Assembly: GCA_009663005.1 (NCBI GenBank)
Contig: CM018895.1
Span: 13,845,007 to 13,855,006 of the forward strand
DNA from: Actinidia chinensis
Lineage: Eukaryota > Streptophyta > Magnoliopsida > Ericales > Actinidiaceae
Reading direction: 5' to 3'
DNA: 10,000 nucleotides
The position numbers and the translations under genes were made by a program. Below, one piece after another: positions 1-7,952 of this stretch (the stretch's first letter is position 1; each line of letters begins with the position of its first letter). The notes under the pieces were generated by a model. That model saw only the letters and a program-made list of their open reading frames with translations. It made no database searches and was not told the origin of the DNA.

Positions 1-185
1 AACATGGATGTATTGTGATTGCAATAATTTGTGTAAATGCAACATGGATGTATGGTTGAACTTGTGAGAAATATAAAGTTTGTACTTGAGTGGGAAGTTA
101 GGAAATAATTAAGATGACTCGTCGGATATGTCGAGTTTAGTTACATTAGTGTACCGGATAAGATGGCTTGGATTAAGCCGAAGTC

Positions 186-388
186 AGTCCTAAATGGAAA
201 ATGGTACGGAGGGAAAGTCATAGCCACGCAGTGAAAGTCCAGGAAGTTGACAATAAGTCCTAGATGGCAATGGTACGGAGGAAATGTCATAGCCACGGTG
301 AAAGTGCGGGAAGTGACAAAAGAAAGTCCTAGATGGAAACGTACGGAGGGGAATGTCATAGCCCACGGTAAAAGTTGGGAGTTGATGG
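186..388 (+). repeat. Three tandem ~70-bp units within the 5' LTR
   Basis: Units start at about 186, 256 and 325, each with AGTCCTARATGG. Each then has a GGTACGGAGG-like or CGTACGGAGG block, a TCATAGCC(C)ACGG block and a GGGAAGT-like end. The third unit is shorter. The 3' LTR carries the same three units at about 7280, 7352 and 7425. The triplication therefore predates this insertion. Reading the minus strand gives a repetitive peptide with no known family, which is a by-product of the repeat. Confidence 0.85.
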
Positions 389-620
389 GGGTTGTCTCAC
401 GTGCTTAGTGCATAACGAGGTTGGTGAAAACGGCCTAGGTGTGTCATTCAAAGGAGTATGGTAAACGGGATAATTTGCGAATCCGGATTTGTAAAGTATG
501 TTTGTGTGAGTGGAAAGCATAGTATTTTACATCATGTTTTCATCATATTATATTTATCATGGTTTTGGCTTATGCTCAAGTCTATTGTTAAATCTTTTTC
601 AAGGTAACTCCACCTTTTAC

Positions 621-627
621 TATAAAA
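621..627 (+). promoter_or_regulatory. TATA-like site in the 5' LTR
   Basis: TATAAAA lies in the context ACTATAAAATGAATTTCA, which is retained in the 3' LTR (7722-7728) while neighbouring bases have changed. A TATA box about 300 bp before the LTR end could mark the transcription start of the element. A competing promoter region lies near the start of the LTR (see 5967-6187). Assignment is by motif only. Confidence 0.35.
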
Positions 628-928
628 TGAATTTCAGGTACGAGGGTTGTCATGAACGGGAGGCACGTGATTGTTGTAGTGTGTTTTATTTTTGGATAAA
701 CATGTTAAGGAATATTGGAATTGTAATTATTCTTTTTGCCGATGTGGGCATTGGCCATGGGATATCACTTGTGTGTATTGATGCGCTGGAGAGCATGGTC
801 CCACGGGAGGGTAATAGTTGTCGAATTGATGTAATAATATGTATATTATTATGTTACTTAGTTGACTTTTTCGCCAATTTAGTCTATTGCTACGTGGCGG
901 GTCTTGGTTTGACCGGGGACTGATAACA

Positions 929-940
929 TGGTATCAGAGC
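929..940 (+). other. Primer-binding site for initiator Met tRNA
   Basis: TGGTATCAGAGC is the standard 12-base complement of the 3' end of plant initiator methionine tRNA, used to prime minus-strand DNA synthesis in most plant LTR retrotransposons. It follows the LTR-terminal CA directly. All 12 bases match the expected site, in contrast with the decayed coding region. Confidence 0.93.
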
Positions 941-1157
941 TCTAGGTTCGAATACCTAGGGAGCCGTGGGGTGATCGACCCCGTTTGGTTTAACTATCTA
1001 AGTATTGGGGGATAACGTGTGTGCTATCTATGTGATAGGAATAACATGGAACGTATACGCTACATGTTATTAAATTGCTGTATGGTATAGCAATGTTTTG
1101 ACTTAATCATAAATGAGTATGATTATTTATTGCTTTCTTGTGGGTATTTTGTAGAAC
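941..1157 (+). other. Untranslated leader between primer site and gag, with two small hairpins
   Basis: No coding signature is visible. Two perfect short inverted repeats follow the primer site. One is CTAGGT/ACCTAG (942-947 with 954-959), around a TCGAAT loop that resembles a tRNA T-loop. The other is GGGGT/ACCCC (968-972 with 978-982). The rest is AT-rich. This is the usual place for packaging or dimerisation signals, but no function is shown. Confidence 0.6.
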
Positions 1158-2346
1158 ATGATCACACGCAACGCGAGAGTCGCGCAAAAATCGTTACGGG
1201 AGTCGTGGGGCTCGTGGACACGCGGGGCTCATAGGAATCATGTACGAGGAAGACGATGGAAATCACCAAGAGTCGGTGATGGGAGGTGGGGCAAGTGCTC
1301 CTAGAGGAAATGTGGGAGGTGCTCCACCTCGGTTTTGGGTGGACGCCGAATTTAGACAGGAGGTTCACTTTACCATCGTTCAAGTAGTGAGAAATACTGT
1401 TCAAACTATAACTATGGCAATGCCAGTGTAAAACGGCAGAGAGTAGGGCTACCACAGCCAGGAGGCTTTCTCAACTAAACTACGTCCACCAACGTTCCAA
1501 GGGAAACCAGATCCTTGGTTTTTGCGGAAGATTGGCTTGAACACAAGTCACAGAGCATGGGATACAATCTTAGTGACTGAGAATACTTTAGGGTGTTATT
1601 TGCATCCTCTCAATTGCAAGGGGGATACCCTCCATGGTGGAAGACTGCATGGAGAAGTGGGTAGCAAAGAAGTGGAGCCTTTCCAAGAAAGCTTTCCCTG
1701 AATCAATATTTTAACGAACAGCTAAGGAGGCGTTGAGGATGACATTTATTAATTTGGTTCAATGGAGCATTACTGTGGCTCAAATATGAGGCTACGTTTA
1801 CTAGCTTGTCAAGGTTTTGCCAAAGCCATTTGTGATCAAACGGAAGAGAGAAAGCAAAATAGTTTAGTGCGGGGGCTTATGCCGTCCATAAGGAATAAGT
1901 TGCCGGAAATTTGATCAACGTTTACTCGACTATCGGTGTGGTCAAGTGGGTCATCGTATAGTGACTGGCCCACTACAAGCAACGCAGTCGCATCAGGGGG
2001 ACAATCTCACATTCAGGCCCAAGTGACAATCACTAGTCAGGGGCCCCCCTACCTAAGCTGCTATCCAATATCGGTGTGGTCAGGTGGGTCATATCAGTCG
2101 ACAGTGCCCGTCAGAGGGAGAACAGTCCAAGGAGTTACGGGGTCGCAACAACCTAACTCGGTTAGTTTTTCACAGCCCGAGGGCTACTCCATACCCAAGC
2201 ATGTTAACAATCAGCACGACTTCATATCATTCCAGACCATAGCTGTAGCTCAGCAGGGTGTCGAGGACGCAGGAACGGGTTTAATACGCTATGACGTCAG
2301 CAGCGGGACCGTCAGGGATAGTTGGACAGCAGGAGCAGCAATTTGA
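1158..2346 (+). pseudogene. gag: Gag remnant (capsid/nucleocapsid), frameshifted
   Basis: Gag forms the virus-like particle and binds element RNA. A likely start is the ATG at 1158, giving MITRNARVAQKS, but this frame stops at about 1287. A second frame from 1240 reads to 1431 and carries a glycine-rich N-terminal segment. Further on, PPTFQGKPDPW at about 1490-1520, then LHPLNCKGDTLH at about 1602-1637, correspond to the retrotransposon gag family (PF03732-type) signatures around the conserved P-F-x-G and the tryptophan region. Fragments such as GLMPSIRNKLP (about 1873-1905) match the end of the capsid region. A zinc-knuckle-like stretch reading YRCGQVGHIS lies at 2069-2098, followed in another frame by RQCP. 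Several frames are needed, so no Gag protein can be made from this copy. Product identity is secure; exact ends are not. Confidence 0.85.
2069..2108 (+). pseudogene. Broken CCHC zinc knuckle of Gag
   Basis: In one frame the sequence reads YRCGQVGHIS, and a shifted frame supplies RQCP. Together these recall the C-x2-C-x4-H-x4-C knuckle that binds RNA in nucleocapsid. The first cysteine codon (TGC at about 2059) is separated from the second by extra bases, and a frameshift precedes the last cysteine. A near-identical DNA segment sits at 1931-1954. Confidence 0.75.
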
Positions 2347-2354
2347 TACCTCTG

Positions 2355-2720
2355 TTTGTGCGAGGTCTTTACTTATAATTTAATTCGTGGGCTCGTGTTC
2401 TCTCGACACGGGAGCATCACATTATTCTCGCATCATCTTTTGCTGTGAAACATGAGGAGAGATTGAGGTATTAGATTCAGTGCTTATTTTAGTACTCTAG
2501 TGGGTGTAATCGCTTGACGAGAGTTTTGTATATCTTTGTGAGGTTGAAATTGTCTGATCGACGTTTCCGTGTTTGATTTTATTGTATTAGACATGAATTC
2601 GTTGACGTAATCCTTGGTATGGATTGGTTGACCAGATATTCGGGGGCATGCTAGACTGTTGTCCACACCGGGTTTAAAACCTGTTTGGGTACCCGAGGAG
2701 ATTCCGATTTTCAATTTATG
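2355..2720 (+). pseudogene. pol: Aspartic protease (retropepsin) remnant of pol
   Basis: The active-site motif DTGASH is read at 2405-2422, preceded in other frames by residues typical of the strand before it. The C-terminal hallmark DVILGMDWLTRY is read at 2604-2639. These two motifs bracket a plant gypsy protease, which cleaves the Gag-Pol polyprotein. The aspartate of DTG is present, but the two motifs are joined through several frame changes and stops. A frameshift occurs just before DVILGMDWL, where one base appears to be missing. Length between the motifs is close to that of intact relatives. It is non-functional as read. Confidence 0.88.
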
Positions 2721-2988
2721 GGAGATCGAGGTATGGGGTTTTTAGTTTTGTCCCTTCGTCTACTATTTTGCGTAAGCACGGAGAGTTGAATTTGCTTTTC
2801 TCGGCGTGTGGGTGATAGGTAACGTAGTTAGTGTGGCCTTGGCCACCGGTTGTTTTGTTAATTTTCGGATGTTTTCTGAGGATTTTGATAGAGTTACCAC
2901 CACAAGGTGGAAAAAGTTAAGCACAAAGGAGGAAGAAGACAAAAAGAAAGATAGAGGGGAGTGGCCGAGGGAGGGGGTACAGAAAGGC
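2721..2988 (+). pseudogene. Protease-RT connecting segment with purine-rich insert
   Basis: FRMFSEDF at about 2862-2885 recalls the F-P-D-V-F-P-E-D-L stretch that precedes reverse transcriptase in this clade. In relatives that motif runs almost directly into REIEFSI. Here about 80 bases of A/G-rich DNA (about 2907-2988) intervene. The frame beginning at 2806 stays open across the insert into the RT start, so the insert may have arrived without breaking that frame, or this may be chance. The rest of the stretch holds stops in all frames. Confidence 0.55.
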
Positions 2989-3660
2989 CGTGAGATTGAA
3001 TTCTCCATTGTCTTATACCGGGCACTGCGCCCATATCGGTCCATCGTATCGTTTTTGGCACCGGCAGAGCGCAAGAAACTGAATGTTCAAATTCCGAATG
3101 TTTGGATAAGACTTTAATCGACCTAAAGCTCATCACCATGGGGAGCTCGGCTTTATTTGCTAAGAAGATGATGGATCACTAGACTGTTTGTAGATTTATC
3201 GACGATTGAATCGTGTGAAAATAAAGAACAGTTCCCTTCCGATGATTGACGACTTATTTGAACAATTAAAAGTTCAAGTATTTCTATTTGCTCGAAAATC
3301 GACTTGAGATCGGATTATCATCAATTGTTGCGGATCAAAGAGGGAGATATTGCGAAACCGGCTTTTCGCTCACGCTACGGGCATTATGAGTTTCTTGTAT
3401 GCCATTTGGGCTTACGAACTCACCAGCAGCTTTCATGGATGTGATGAATCGGATCTTCAATCCATATCTTGAACCGTTTGTTGTTCGTGTTCGTGGACAC
3501 ATCTTGATCTACTCGCCATCGGTTGAGTCACATGAGGAGCATTTGGAGATAGTGTTACAACTCTGCATAACATCCATTTGGTATGCTAAGTTTAGTCAAG
3601 TGCGAATTTTGTTTACCTGAGTGAAATTCTTAGGTCACGTTTGTCGGGGATGGAGGAAGC
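2989..3660 (+). pseudogene. pol: Reverse transcriptase remnant of pol, catalytic motif disrupted
   Basis: The domain opens with REIEFSI at 2989 and APAERKKL at about 3059-3082. SSPWGA-like and LFAKKM fragments follow at about 3130-3170. [13 protein letters not shown] is read at 3361-3399, and [20 protein letters not shown] in a different frame from 3399. EHLEIVLQ and YAKFSQV complete the thumb-side region. These are strong gypsy RT signatures. The catalytic F-V-D-D is broken: F-V-D is coded at 3490-3498, then one base is missing, and the open frame instead reads VRVRGHILIYS. At least five frame changes are needed along the domain. The intact enzyme would copy element RNA into DNA; this copy cannot. 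Confidence 0.93.
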
Positions 3661-3759
3661 TGTGGATTCATCAAAGATTTGAGGCAAGTGATGAATTGGG
3701 AACGACCGACCGACCGTATTTGAAATTCTTTATTTTTCTTGGGTTAACTTTTACTACCC

Positions 3760-4290
3760 GCAATTTGTAGAGGACTTTTTCAGATTAACGCACCAATGAC
3801 TCGGCTTTCGAGGAAGGGGATTTCGTTTTGTTTGGAAGATGCGTGCGAGCAGTCTTTCAAGAGCCCCCCCTTAAGAAGAGACTTACTTCGGCACCAATTC
3901 TTGTTATACACGAGCGAGAGTTGGGGTATACCTTGTACTGCGATGCTTCACGTGATGGCTTGGGTTTGCGTGTTGATGCGTTGGGTGAAGTGATTGCGTA
4001 TGGTTCTCTCGTTTAGTTTAAAGACGCACGAACAAAATTATCCGACTCATGACTTGAACTTGCGGCCGTTTCTAATTTGCTTTGAAAAGTTGGGAGGCAA
4101 CTAACGTGTACGAGACGGTTTTGGGTGTTTTTCAGACCATAACAAGAGCTTGAAGTACTTGTTCCCGAATAGAAAGACTTGACTTGAGGCAACGGCGTGG
4201 ATGAGTACATGGAAGACTATGAACTTCGATTACAATATCACCCACCCCGAAAGGCTAACGTGTGGCCGATGCACTTAGTATTAAATCGTC
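3760..4290 (+). pseudogene. pol: RNase H remnant of pol
   Basis: LTRKGISF begins at about 3799. SAPILVI then appears in a second frame, with the frame switch near a run of seven C at about 3864-3870. YCDAS at 3936-3950 carries a conserved catalytic aspartate. DHNKSLKYLFPN at 4135-4170 carries the second conserved aspartate region, and YELRLQYHP ends the domain at about 4217-4243. This matches the RT-associated RNase H (RNase_H-like, PF17917/17919-type) of gypsy elements, which removes the RNA template. Stops at about 4014 and several frame changes between motifs inactivate it. Confidence 0.9.
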
Positions 4291-4700
4291 TTAGTGTTGT
4301 GGCGAGCATCTCCACCATGAGTGAAGTGCCTTCAGAATATCGGTGAGTATGATTATTTCTCGGCGAGAACGCGGTTTGCTACGTTGTTCACGTCGTCTGC
4401 CGAACCATCTATCATCAATAGGGTCTTGAGGCACAACAGCAGATGTGGAGGCCAAGACGATTTGCGATCGTATTGCTAAGGTGTAGGACCAACATGTTGG
4501 ATTTTGCATTCGCGCAGGGGGGTTTGAAGGTAAAGTCTAGATTATTTGTACTTTGTCTTGTAGAGACGACGTTCTTCCCGGGTTTCATCATGCACACGAC
4601 TTGCAGTTCATCCTGAGGGCCAAAGATGTATCATGATTCGTTTCAAAGTGTTTGCCTGTCAGCAAGTGAAAGCCTAACACTATAACCAGCAGGTTTGCTA
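4291..4700 (+). pseudogene. pol: Integrase N-terminal region with decayed zinc-binding module
   Basis: This stretch links RNase H to the integrase core. Few motifs survive from about 4291 to 4560. Around 4575-4665 fragments in several frames recall the H-H-C-C module: histidine-containing residues, then VHPEGQRCIM-like or PKMYHD-like readings at about 4600-4635, then CQQVKA at about 4657-4674. A broken PAGLLQPL-like tail follows to about 4715. Frame changes separate every pair of zinc ligands, so no finger would fold. Confidence 0.65.
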
Positions 4701-5340
4701 CAACCATTAACCAGTTGATAGTGAAACTGGAGCACCTCACTATGGGACCTTTGTTACGGGTTTGCCTAGATCATTGAGAGGGCAATGATGCCCGTTTGGG
4801 TCATATATCGTTTGACAAATCCGCGCATTTCTTCCTACCGTCTGTTCAAATTCGGCGAGAGGATCTTTGGGTGTTCTTTATTTCGAGCGATCGTTAGACT
4901 TCATGGGGTTCCGGAATCTATCGTTCGGATAGAGGTCGCATTTTATACATCGCGCTTTTTGGAACCTGGGATGCAATCTGCACTAGGAAGCGAATTTGAG
5001 GCTTAGTACCACAGTGTTTTCATTTCATCCCTCAGAGCTTACGACAGTCTGAGCGTAAGCGATTCAGATTTTGTAGGACATGGTTCGAGCGTGCCGTACT
5101 TGTTTTGGGGGGATCAATTTGGAGATCATCTACGTTTGGTAGATTTCGCATAATAACAATAGTTATAGCAAGCAATCGGCATGGCACCTTTTGAGGTATT
5201 GTACTGAAGACCATGTAGGTCACACCCGTGTGTTGGCCGACGTTGGAGAGGCCATTACTGGCAAAGTCGAATGGGTTCGTGATACGACCAAGAGTATTGT
5301 TCATTAGGAAGCGTTTAACTCACAGCGTAGAGTCTTCATG
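4701..5340 (+). pseudogene. pol: Integrase catalytic core (DDE) remnant of pol
   Basis: FVTGLPRSLRG at 4750-4782 follows the first catalytic aspartate, whose GAC codon (4746-4748) is flanked by extra bases. A frame from 4785 carries WVIYRLTNPRIS. The same frame continues to IVRLHGVPESIV at about 4885-4923, the stretch before the second aspartate. That aspartate is readable only in a shifted frame (DRG at about 4928). GMQSALGS lies at about 4970-4993. FHP is followed by QSER (about 5045-5058) in another frame, where the glutamate is expected. This is the DD35E retroviral integrase core (rve) that inserts element DNA. It is broken throughout. Confidence 0.88.
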
Positions 5341-5560
5341 AAAAGTTACCCGATCGGGAGAAACGTCATTTGGCATTTGCTGTTGGTGATCACGTATTCT
5401 TGAAGGTTTCACCTAAGAGTTTGATGCGGCTTTTGGACATGGCGGAAAGCCTAATCACCAAGGTTCTTGGACCATTTGAGATTCTTGATCGTATTGGTGT
5501 CTTGGTATAACCGTCTTGCCTTGCCACCGAGGGTTATGCCACTGTACACAATGTGTTTTC
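5341..5560 (+). pseudogene. pol: Integrase C-terminal GPY/F-like module remnant
   Basis: GDHVFLKVSP is read at about 5387-5416 and GPFEILDRIG at 5469-5498. These are followed in another frame by YNRLALPPRV (about 5503-5535) and then by an H-N-V-F-H-V-S reading near 5547-5567. This order is that of the integrase C-terminal DNA-binding module (GPY/F) of gypsy elements. At least one frameshift lies between GPFEILDRIG and RLALPP. Confidence 0.85.
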
Positions 5561-5599
5561 ATGTTTCCATTTGCGGACATATGAGCCCGATCCTTCACA

Positions 5600-5820
5600 C
5601 GTTTTGGATTGGGGACATCTTTGACGTCAACGAGGATATCACGTATGAGGAGCGCGTTCGTGTGTTGGAAGAGGGATCAAGTTCTAAGAGACAGACTATT
5701 CCATTGTTACGGTTCTATGACTTCATCTGGCGTAGAGGAAGCTACGTGGGGCGTGATCAAAAAGGAAGAGGTCCGTGGCAAAGTATCCAGATCTTTTTGA
5801 GATATCGGGTACGTTGGTTT
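5600..5820 (+). pseudogene. C-terminal chromodomain remnant of integrase
   Basis: EDITYEERVRVLE (about 5632-5670) lies in the frame that opens at 5467. In the frame opening at 5609 the end reads SGVEEATWGVIKKEEVRGK (about 5726-5785). The pattern, with a beta strand after D-x-T-Y-E-E and a final E-E-A-T-W-E helix, matches the chromodomain at the end of chromovirus integrases, which in relatives directs integration through histone marks. One frameshift between the halves and a second near the end break it. Alternative: a plain integrase tail, but the E-E-A-T-W motif favours a chromodomain. Confidence 0.8.
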
Positions 5821-5826
5821 AATTTC

Positions 5827-5854
5827 GAGGACGAAATTTCCTTAAGTGTGGAGG
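5827..5854 (+). other. Polypurine tract region before the 3' LTR
   Basis: GAGGACGAAAT (5827-5837) is a conserved block just upstream of the 3' LTR in Tekay-like elements. AAGTGTGGAGG (5844-5854) ends immediately at the presumed LTR start TGTATGG. It is the expected plus-strand primer site, but two T residues interrupt the purines, which suggests decay. Confidence 0.75.
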
Positions 5855-5932
5855 TGTATGGTTTAAAATTTTCTTTTTTTTTCTTTTTATGACGTAATTA
5901 AGATGCAAGTGTGATGTCATTAATATATCATG

Positions 5933-5951
5933 TATATATATATATATATAT
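5933..5951 (+). repeat. TA dinucleotide microsatellite in the 3' LTR
   Basis: Nine TA units run without interruption. They lie 78 bp into the LTR. This is a simple repeat with no further function visible. Confidence 0.9.
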
Positions 5952-5966
5952 GAACCTTATCTATAT

Positions 5967-6187
5967 TATAAAATGAAGTGCAATTTTTATTTTGGATTGA
6001 ATGAGTGTGTAAGAGAGGGCCAAATTAATTGGACCCAATGTTGATTTGTTTGGTTTGTTGCTTAGGTCAACAAGCCCAAGGCCCAAGAGGGCATTTAGGT
6101 CATTTTCTAATTTTAAACCTAAACACAGTATGCCATAATATGTTATTTTTTTTTGGATTTTATTCAGCTCCCCTTTCTCTCCTCTAG
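5967..6187 (+). promoter_or_regulatory. Candidate promoter and leader region near the LTR start
   Basis: TATAAAAT at 5967-5974 is a TATA-like site. AAGGCCCAAG (6078-6087) contains GGCCCA, the plant site II core on the reverse strand. AAACCTAAAC (6115-6124) resembles a telo-box. A pyrimidine run at about 6168-6185 resembles the CT-rich starts of plant leaders. These elements cluster often in plant promoters, but here the evidence is motif match only, and the 5' LTR copy that would drive transcription is off-window. Confidence 0.35.
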
Positions 6188-6324
6188 TTGTGAGCCAAAT
6201 TTGTGAGCTTAGATCTAGAAAGTTAAGAGTGATCTTTGATAGTGTTCTTTGGGAGAATTTTATCTACTCGACGAGGGCTACGTGTAGAGCCCGAACATCT
6301 AGAATCGGAGCAATCAAAATTTTG

Positions 6325-6349
6325 AACCTCCCACATTGTTGTGGAGGTT
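6325..6349. repeat. Small inverted repeat in the 3' LTR
   Basis: AACCTCCCACA and TGTGGAGGTT pair around a 4-base loop, with one extra C in the left arm. It may be a hairpin in RNA. No terminator context supports a role. Confidence 0.55.
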
Positions 6350-6527
6350 TGCATTTCTTGGATTTGAGTAAAGGGGTTTTCCTTAGGGGTTTTTACTTAC
6401 TTTGGGATTGTTCGTTAAGGGCTTATATAAGTTTATTGAATAATATTTTGGGTATAGAATCCTAAAAATGAAAAACTTGATTTAGATTAAAATTGAGAAT
6501 CGTGAAATATTTGGTGTTTTTGTTTTT

Positions 6528-6805
6528 GGTGTCCGACACCTAGGATGGTTGGTGTCGACACCTTTGAGAGGAGAATTTAGAAATTAGACACTGATGGTTG
6601 GTGTCGACACCTATGAATTTGTGTCGCACCTTTGAAAAGCAAATGTTCGAAATTTGCTACTGACCTTTGGAGCTGACCTTGGTGTCTACACCCTTTCATA
6701 TTGAAAATTTATTTTTTGGCTACTGAATTGGTGTCTACACTTAGCAAGAATAAATTTGGCTACTGACCAATGTGTCGACACCACCAGATTTTCAGGTGGT
6801 GACAC
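6528..6805. repeat. Cluster of GGTGTCGACACC palindromes in the LTR
   Basis: Perfect 12-base palindromes GGTGTCGACACC occur at 6551-6562 and 6600-6611. Variants occur at 6528-6540 (one extra C in the centre), 6621-6630 (GTGTCGCACC), 6681-6692 (GGTGTCTACACC), about 6730-6740 (GGTGTCTACAC) and 6771-6782 (TGTGTCGACACC). Spacing is irregular, mostly about 40-60 bp. Linkers share GGCTACTGA or GCTACTGAC at about 6655, 6718 and 6758, so the units are decayed tandem copies. The last one forms a larger hairpin with GGTGGTGACAC (6795-6805): GTGT plus CACCACC pair with it around a 9-base loop, with a 3-base bulge. Confidence 0.85.
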
Positions 6806-7084
6806 TAAAATGTTGGAACATTAAAATACAACAATTAATAGCTTTACTTTTTCGCATGAGAATCTTTTTTACAATTTTATTCTATATTATTTCTTTTAAT
6901 AAATGTAACACTTGCAAATAAAAATGGTAAAATTAAAAAATGGTAAATTTATGTGTTTTGTGGCTTGAAATTGTGAGTTAAGTTTTATGTACATAGTTAT
7001 GATTATTGTCCATAAATAACTTATTATTATTGGTAGTTTTGAATGCATATATTGCTTTAGTTGCATTTAATTCGTGATAAATGT
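6806..7084 (+). other. AT-rich central part of the 3' LTR
   Basis: No coding frame, repeat or motif beyond high A+T is seen. It precedes the part shared with the visible 5' LTR. Confidence 0.6.
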
Positions 7085-7279
7085 AACATGGATGTATTGT
7101 GATTGCAATTATTTGTGATAATGCAACATGGATGTATGGTTTTTTGAACTTGTGGGAGAATATTAAAGTTTGTACTTGCGGGGAAGTTAGGAAATAATGA
7201 GATTGCCTCGTTAGGATAATTGTCGAGTTTAGTACTTAGTGTACCGGATAAAGGATGGCTTGGATTTAGCCGAAGTCAA

Positions 7280-7485
7280 AGTCTAGATGGAAAATGGTAC
7301 GGCGGGAAAGTCATAGGTCCCACGGTGAAAGTCGCCGAAAGTTGACAATAAAGTCCCTAGATGGCAATTGGTACGGAGGAAATGTCCATAGCCCACGGTG
7401 AAATTTCGGGAAGTTACAAAACGAAGGTCCTAGATGGAAACGTACGGGGGAATGTCATAGCCCACGGTACAGTCCGGAAGTGATG
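7280..7485 (+). repeat. Three tandem ~70-bp units within the 3' LTR
   Basis: Units begin at about 7280, 7352 and 7425 and match the three units at 186-388 one for one. Differences between partner units are mostly single-base indels, such as AGTCCTAG against AGTCCCTAG, and CATAGCC against CATAGCCC. Confidence 0.85.
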
Positions 7486-7721
7486 GGGGTTGTCTCACGT
7501 GCTTAGTTCATAACGAGGTTGGTTAGCAACGGCCTAGGTTGTGTCATTCAAAGGAGTATGGTAAATGTGGATAATTTTGCGAAATCAACGGATTTGTAAA
7601 GTATGTTTTGGTGTGAGTGAAGCATAGTATTTTACATATGTTTTCATCATATTATTATGTATCATGGTTTGGCTGATCCTTCAGTCATTGTTTAAATCTT
7701 TTCAAGGTAACTCACCTTTAC

Positions 7722-7728
7722 TATAAAA
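7722..7728 (+). promoter_or_regulatory. TATA-like site in the 3' LTR
   Basis: TATAAAA in the context ACTATAAAATGAATTTCA is identical to the site at 621-627 of the 5' LTR. Conservation between copies is modest evidence, since nearby tracts are also alike. In a 3' LTR such a site could start read-through transcripts into the flank. Confidence 0.3.
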
Positions 7729-7917
7729 TGAATTTCAAGGTACCGAGGGGTTGTCCTGAGCGTGAGCACGTGGTTGTTGTAGTGTGTTTTATTTTTTTGG
7801 ATAAACAATGTTAAGGAATATTTTGGGATTATAATTATTCTTTTTGCCAGTGTGGGCATTGTCCATGGGATATCACTTTTTGTATTTTGATAGCTCATGG
7901 AGAGCATGGTCCCACGG

Positions 7918-7952
<35 letters not shown>

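Larger units (their letters stand above)
1..928 (+). repeat. 5' LTR, 3' portion only
   Basis: This is a direct repeat of 7085-8036, with base 1 matching base 7085. Both copies start with AACATGGATGTAT, repeat that motif 40 bp later, share a triplicated ~70-bp block, and end near GGTTTGACCGGGG. The 5' copy ends TGATAACA just before the primer site, where the 3' copy ends TGACA. The copies differ by many single-base indels, often in homopolymers, plus scattered substitutions. The 3'-terminal CA at 927-928 abuts the primer-binding site, as expected of an LTR. No host gene is seen in it. Confidence 0.93.

Noticed and set aside
141..359. Minus-strand frame with a repeating M-T-F-P-P-Y-H pattern
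   Set aside because: The repetition is the reverse reading of the ~70-bp LTR tandem units; the 3' LTR copy is not open.
510..923. Open frame of 137 codons on the plus strand
   Set aside because: It lies wholly in the 5' LTR, is not kept open in the matching 3' LTR, and has no family motif.
941..985. tRNA gene fragment suggested by GGTTCGAATACC
   Set aside because: No acceptor, D or anticodon arms are present; the position right after the primer site explains the tRNA-like look.
1162..1455. Minus-strand frame of 97 codons
   Set aside because: It is antisense to the gag start, with no motif of its own.
6190..6465. Open frame of 91 codons in the 3' LTR
   Set aside because: No known motif; it begins in a leader-like CT-rich stretch and the matching part of the 5' LTR is off-window, so conservation cannot be tested.
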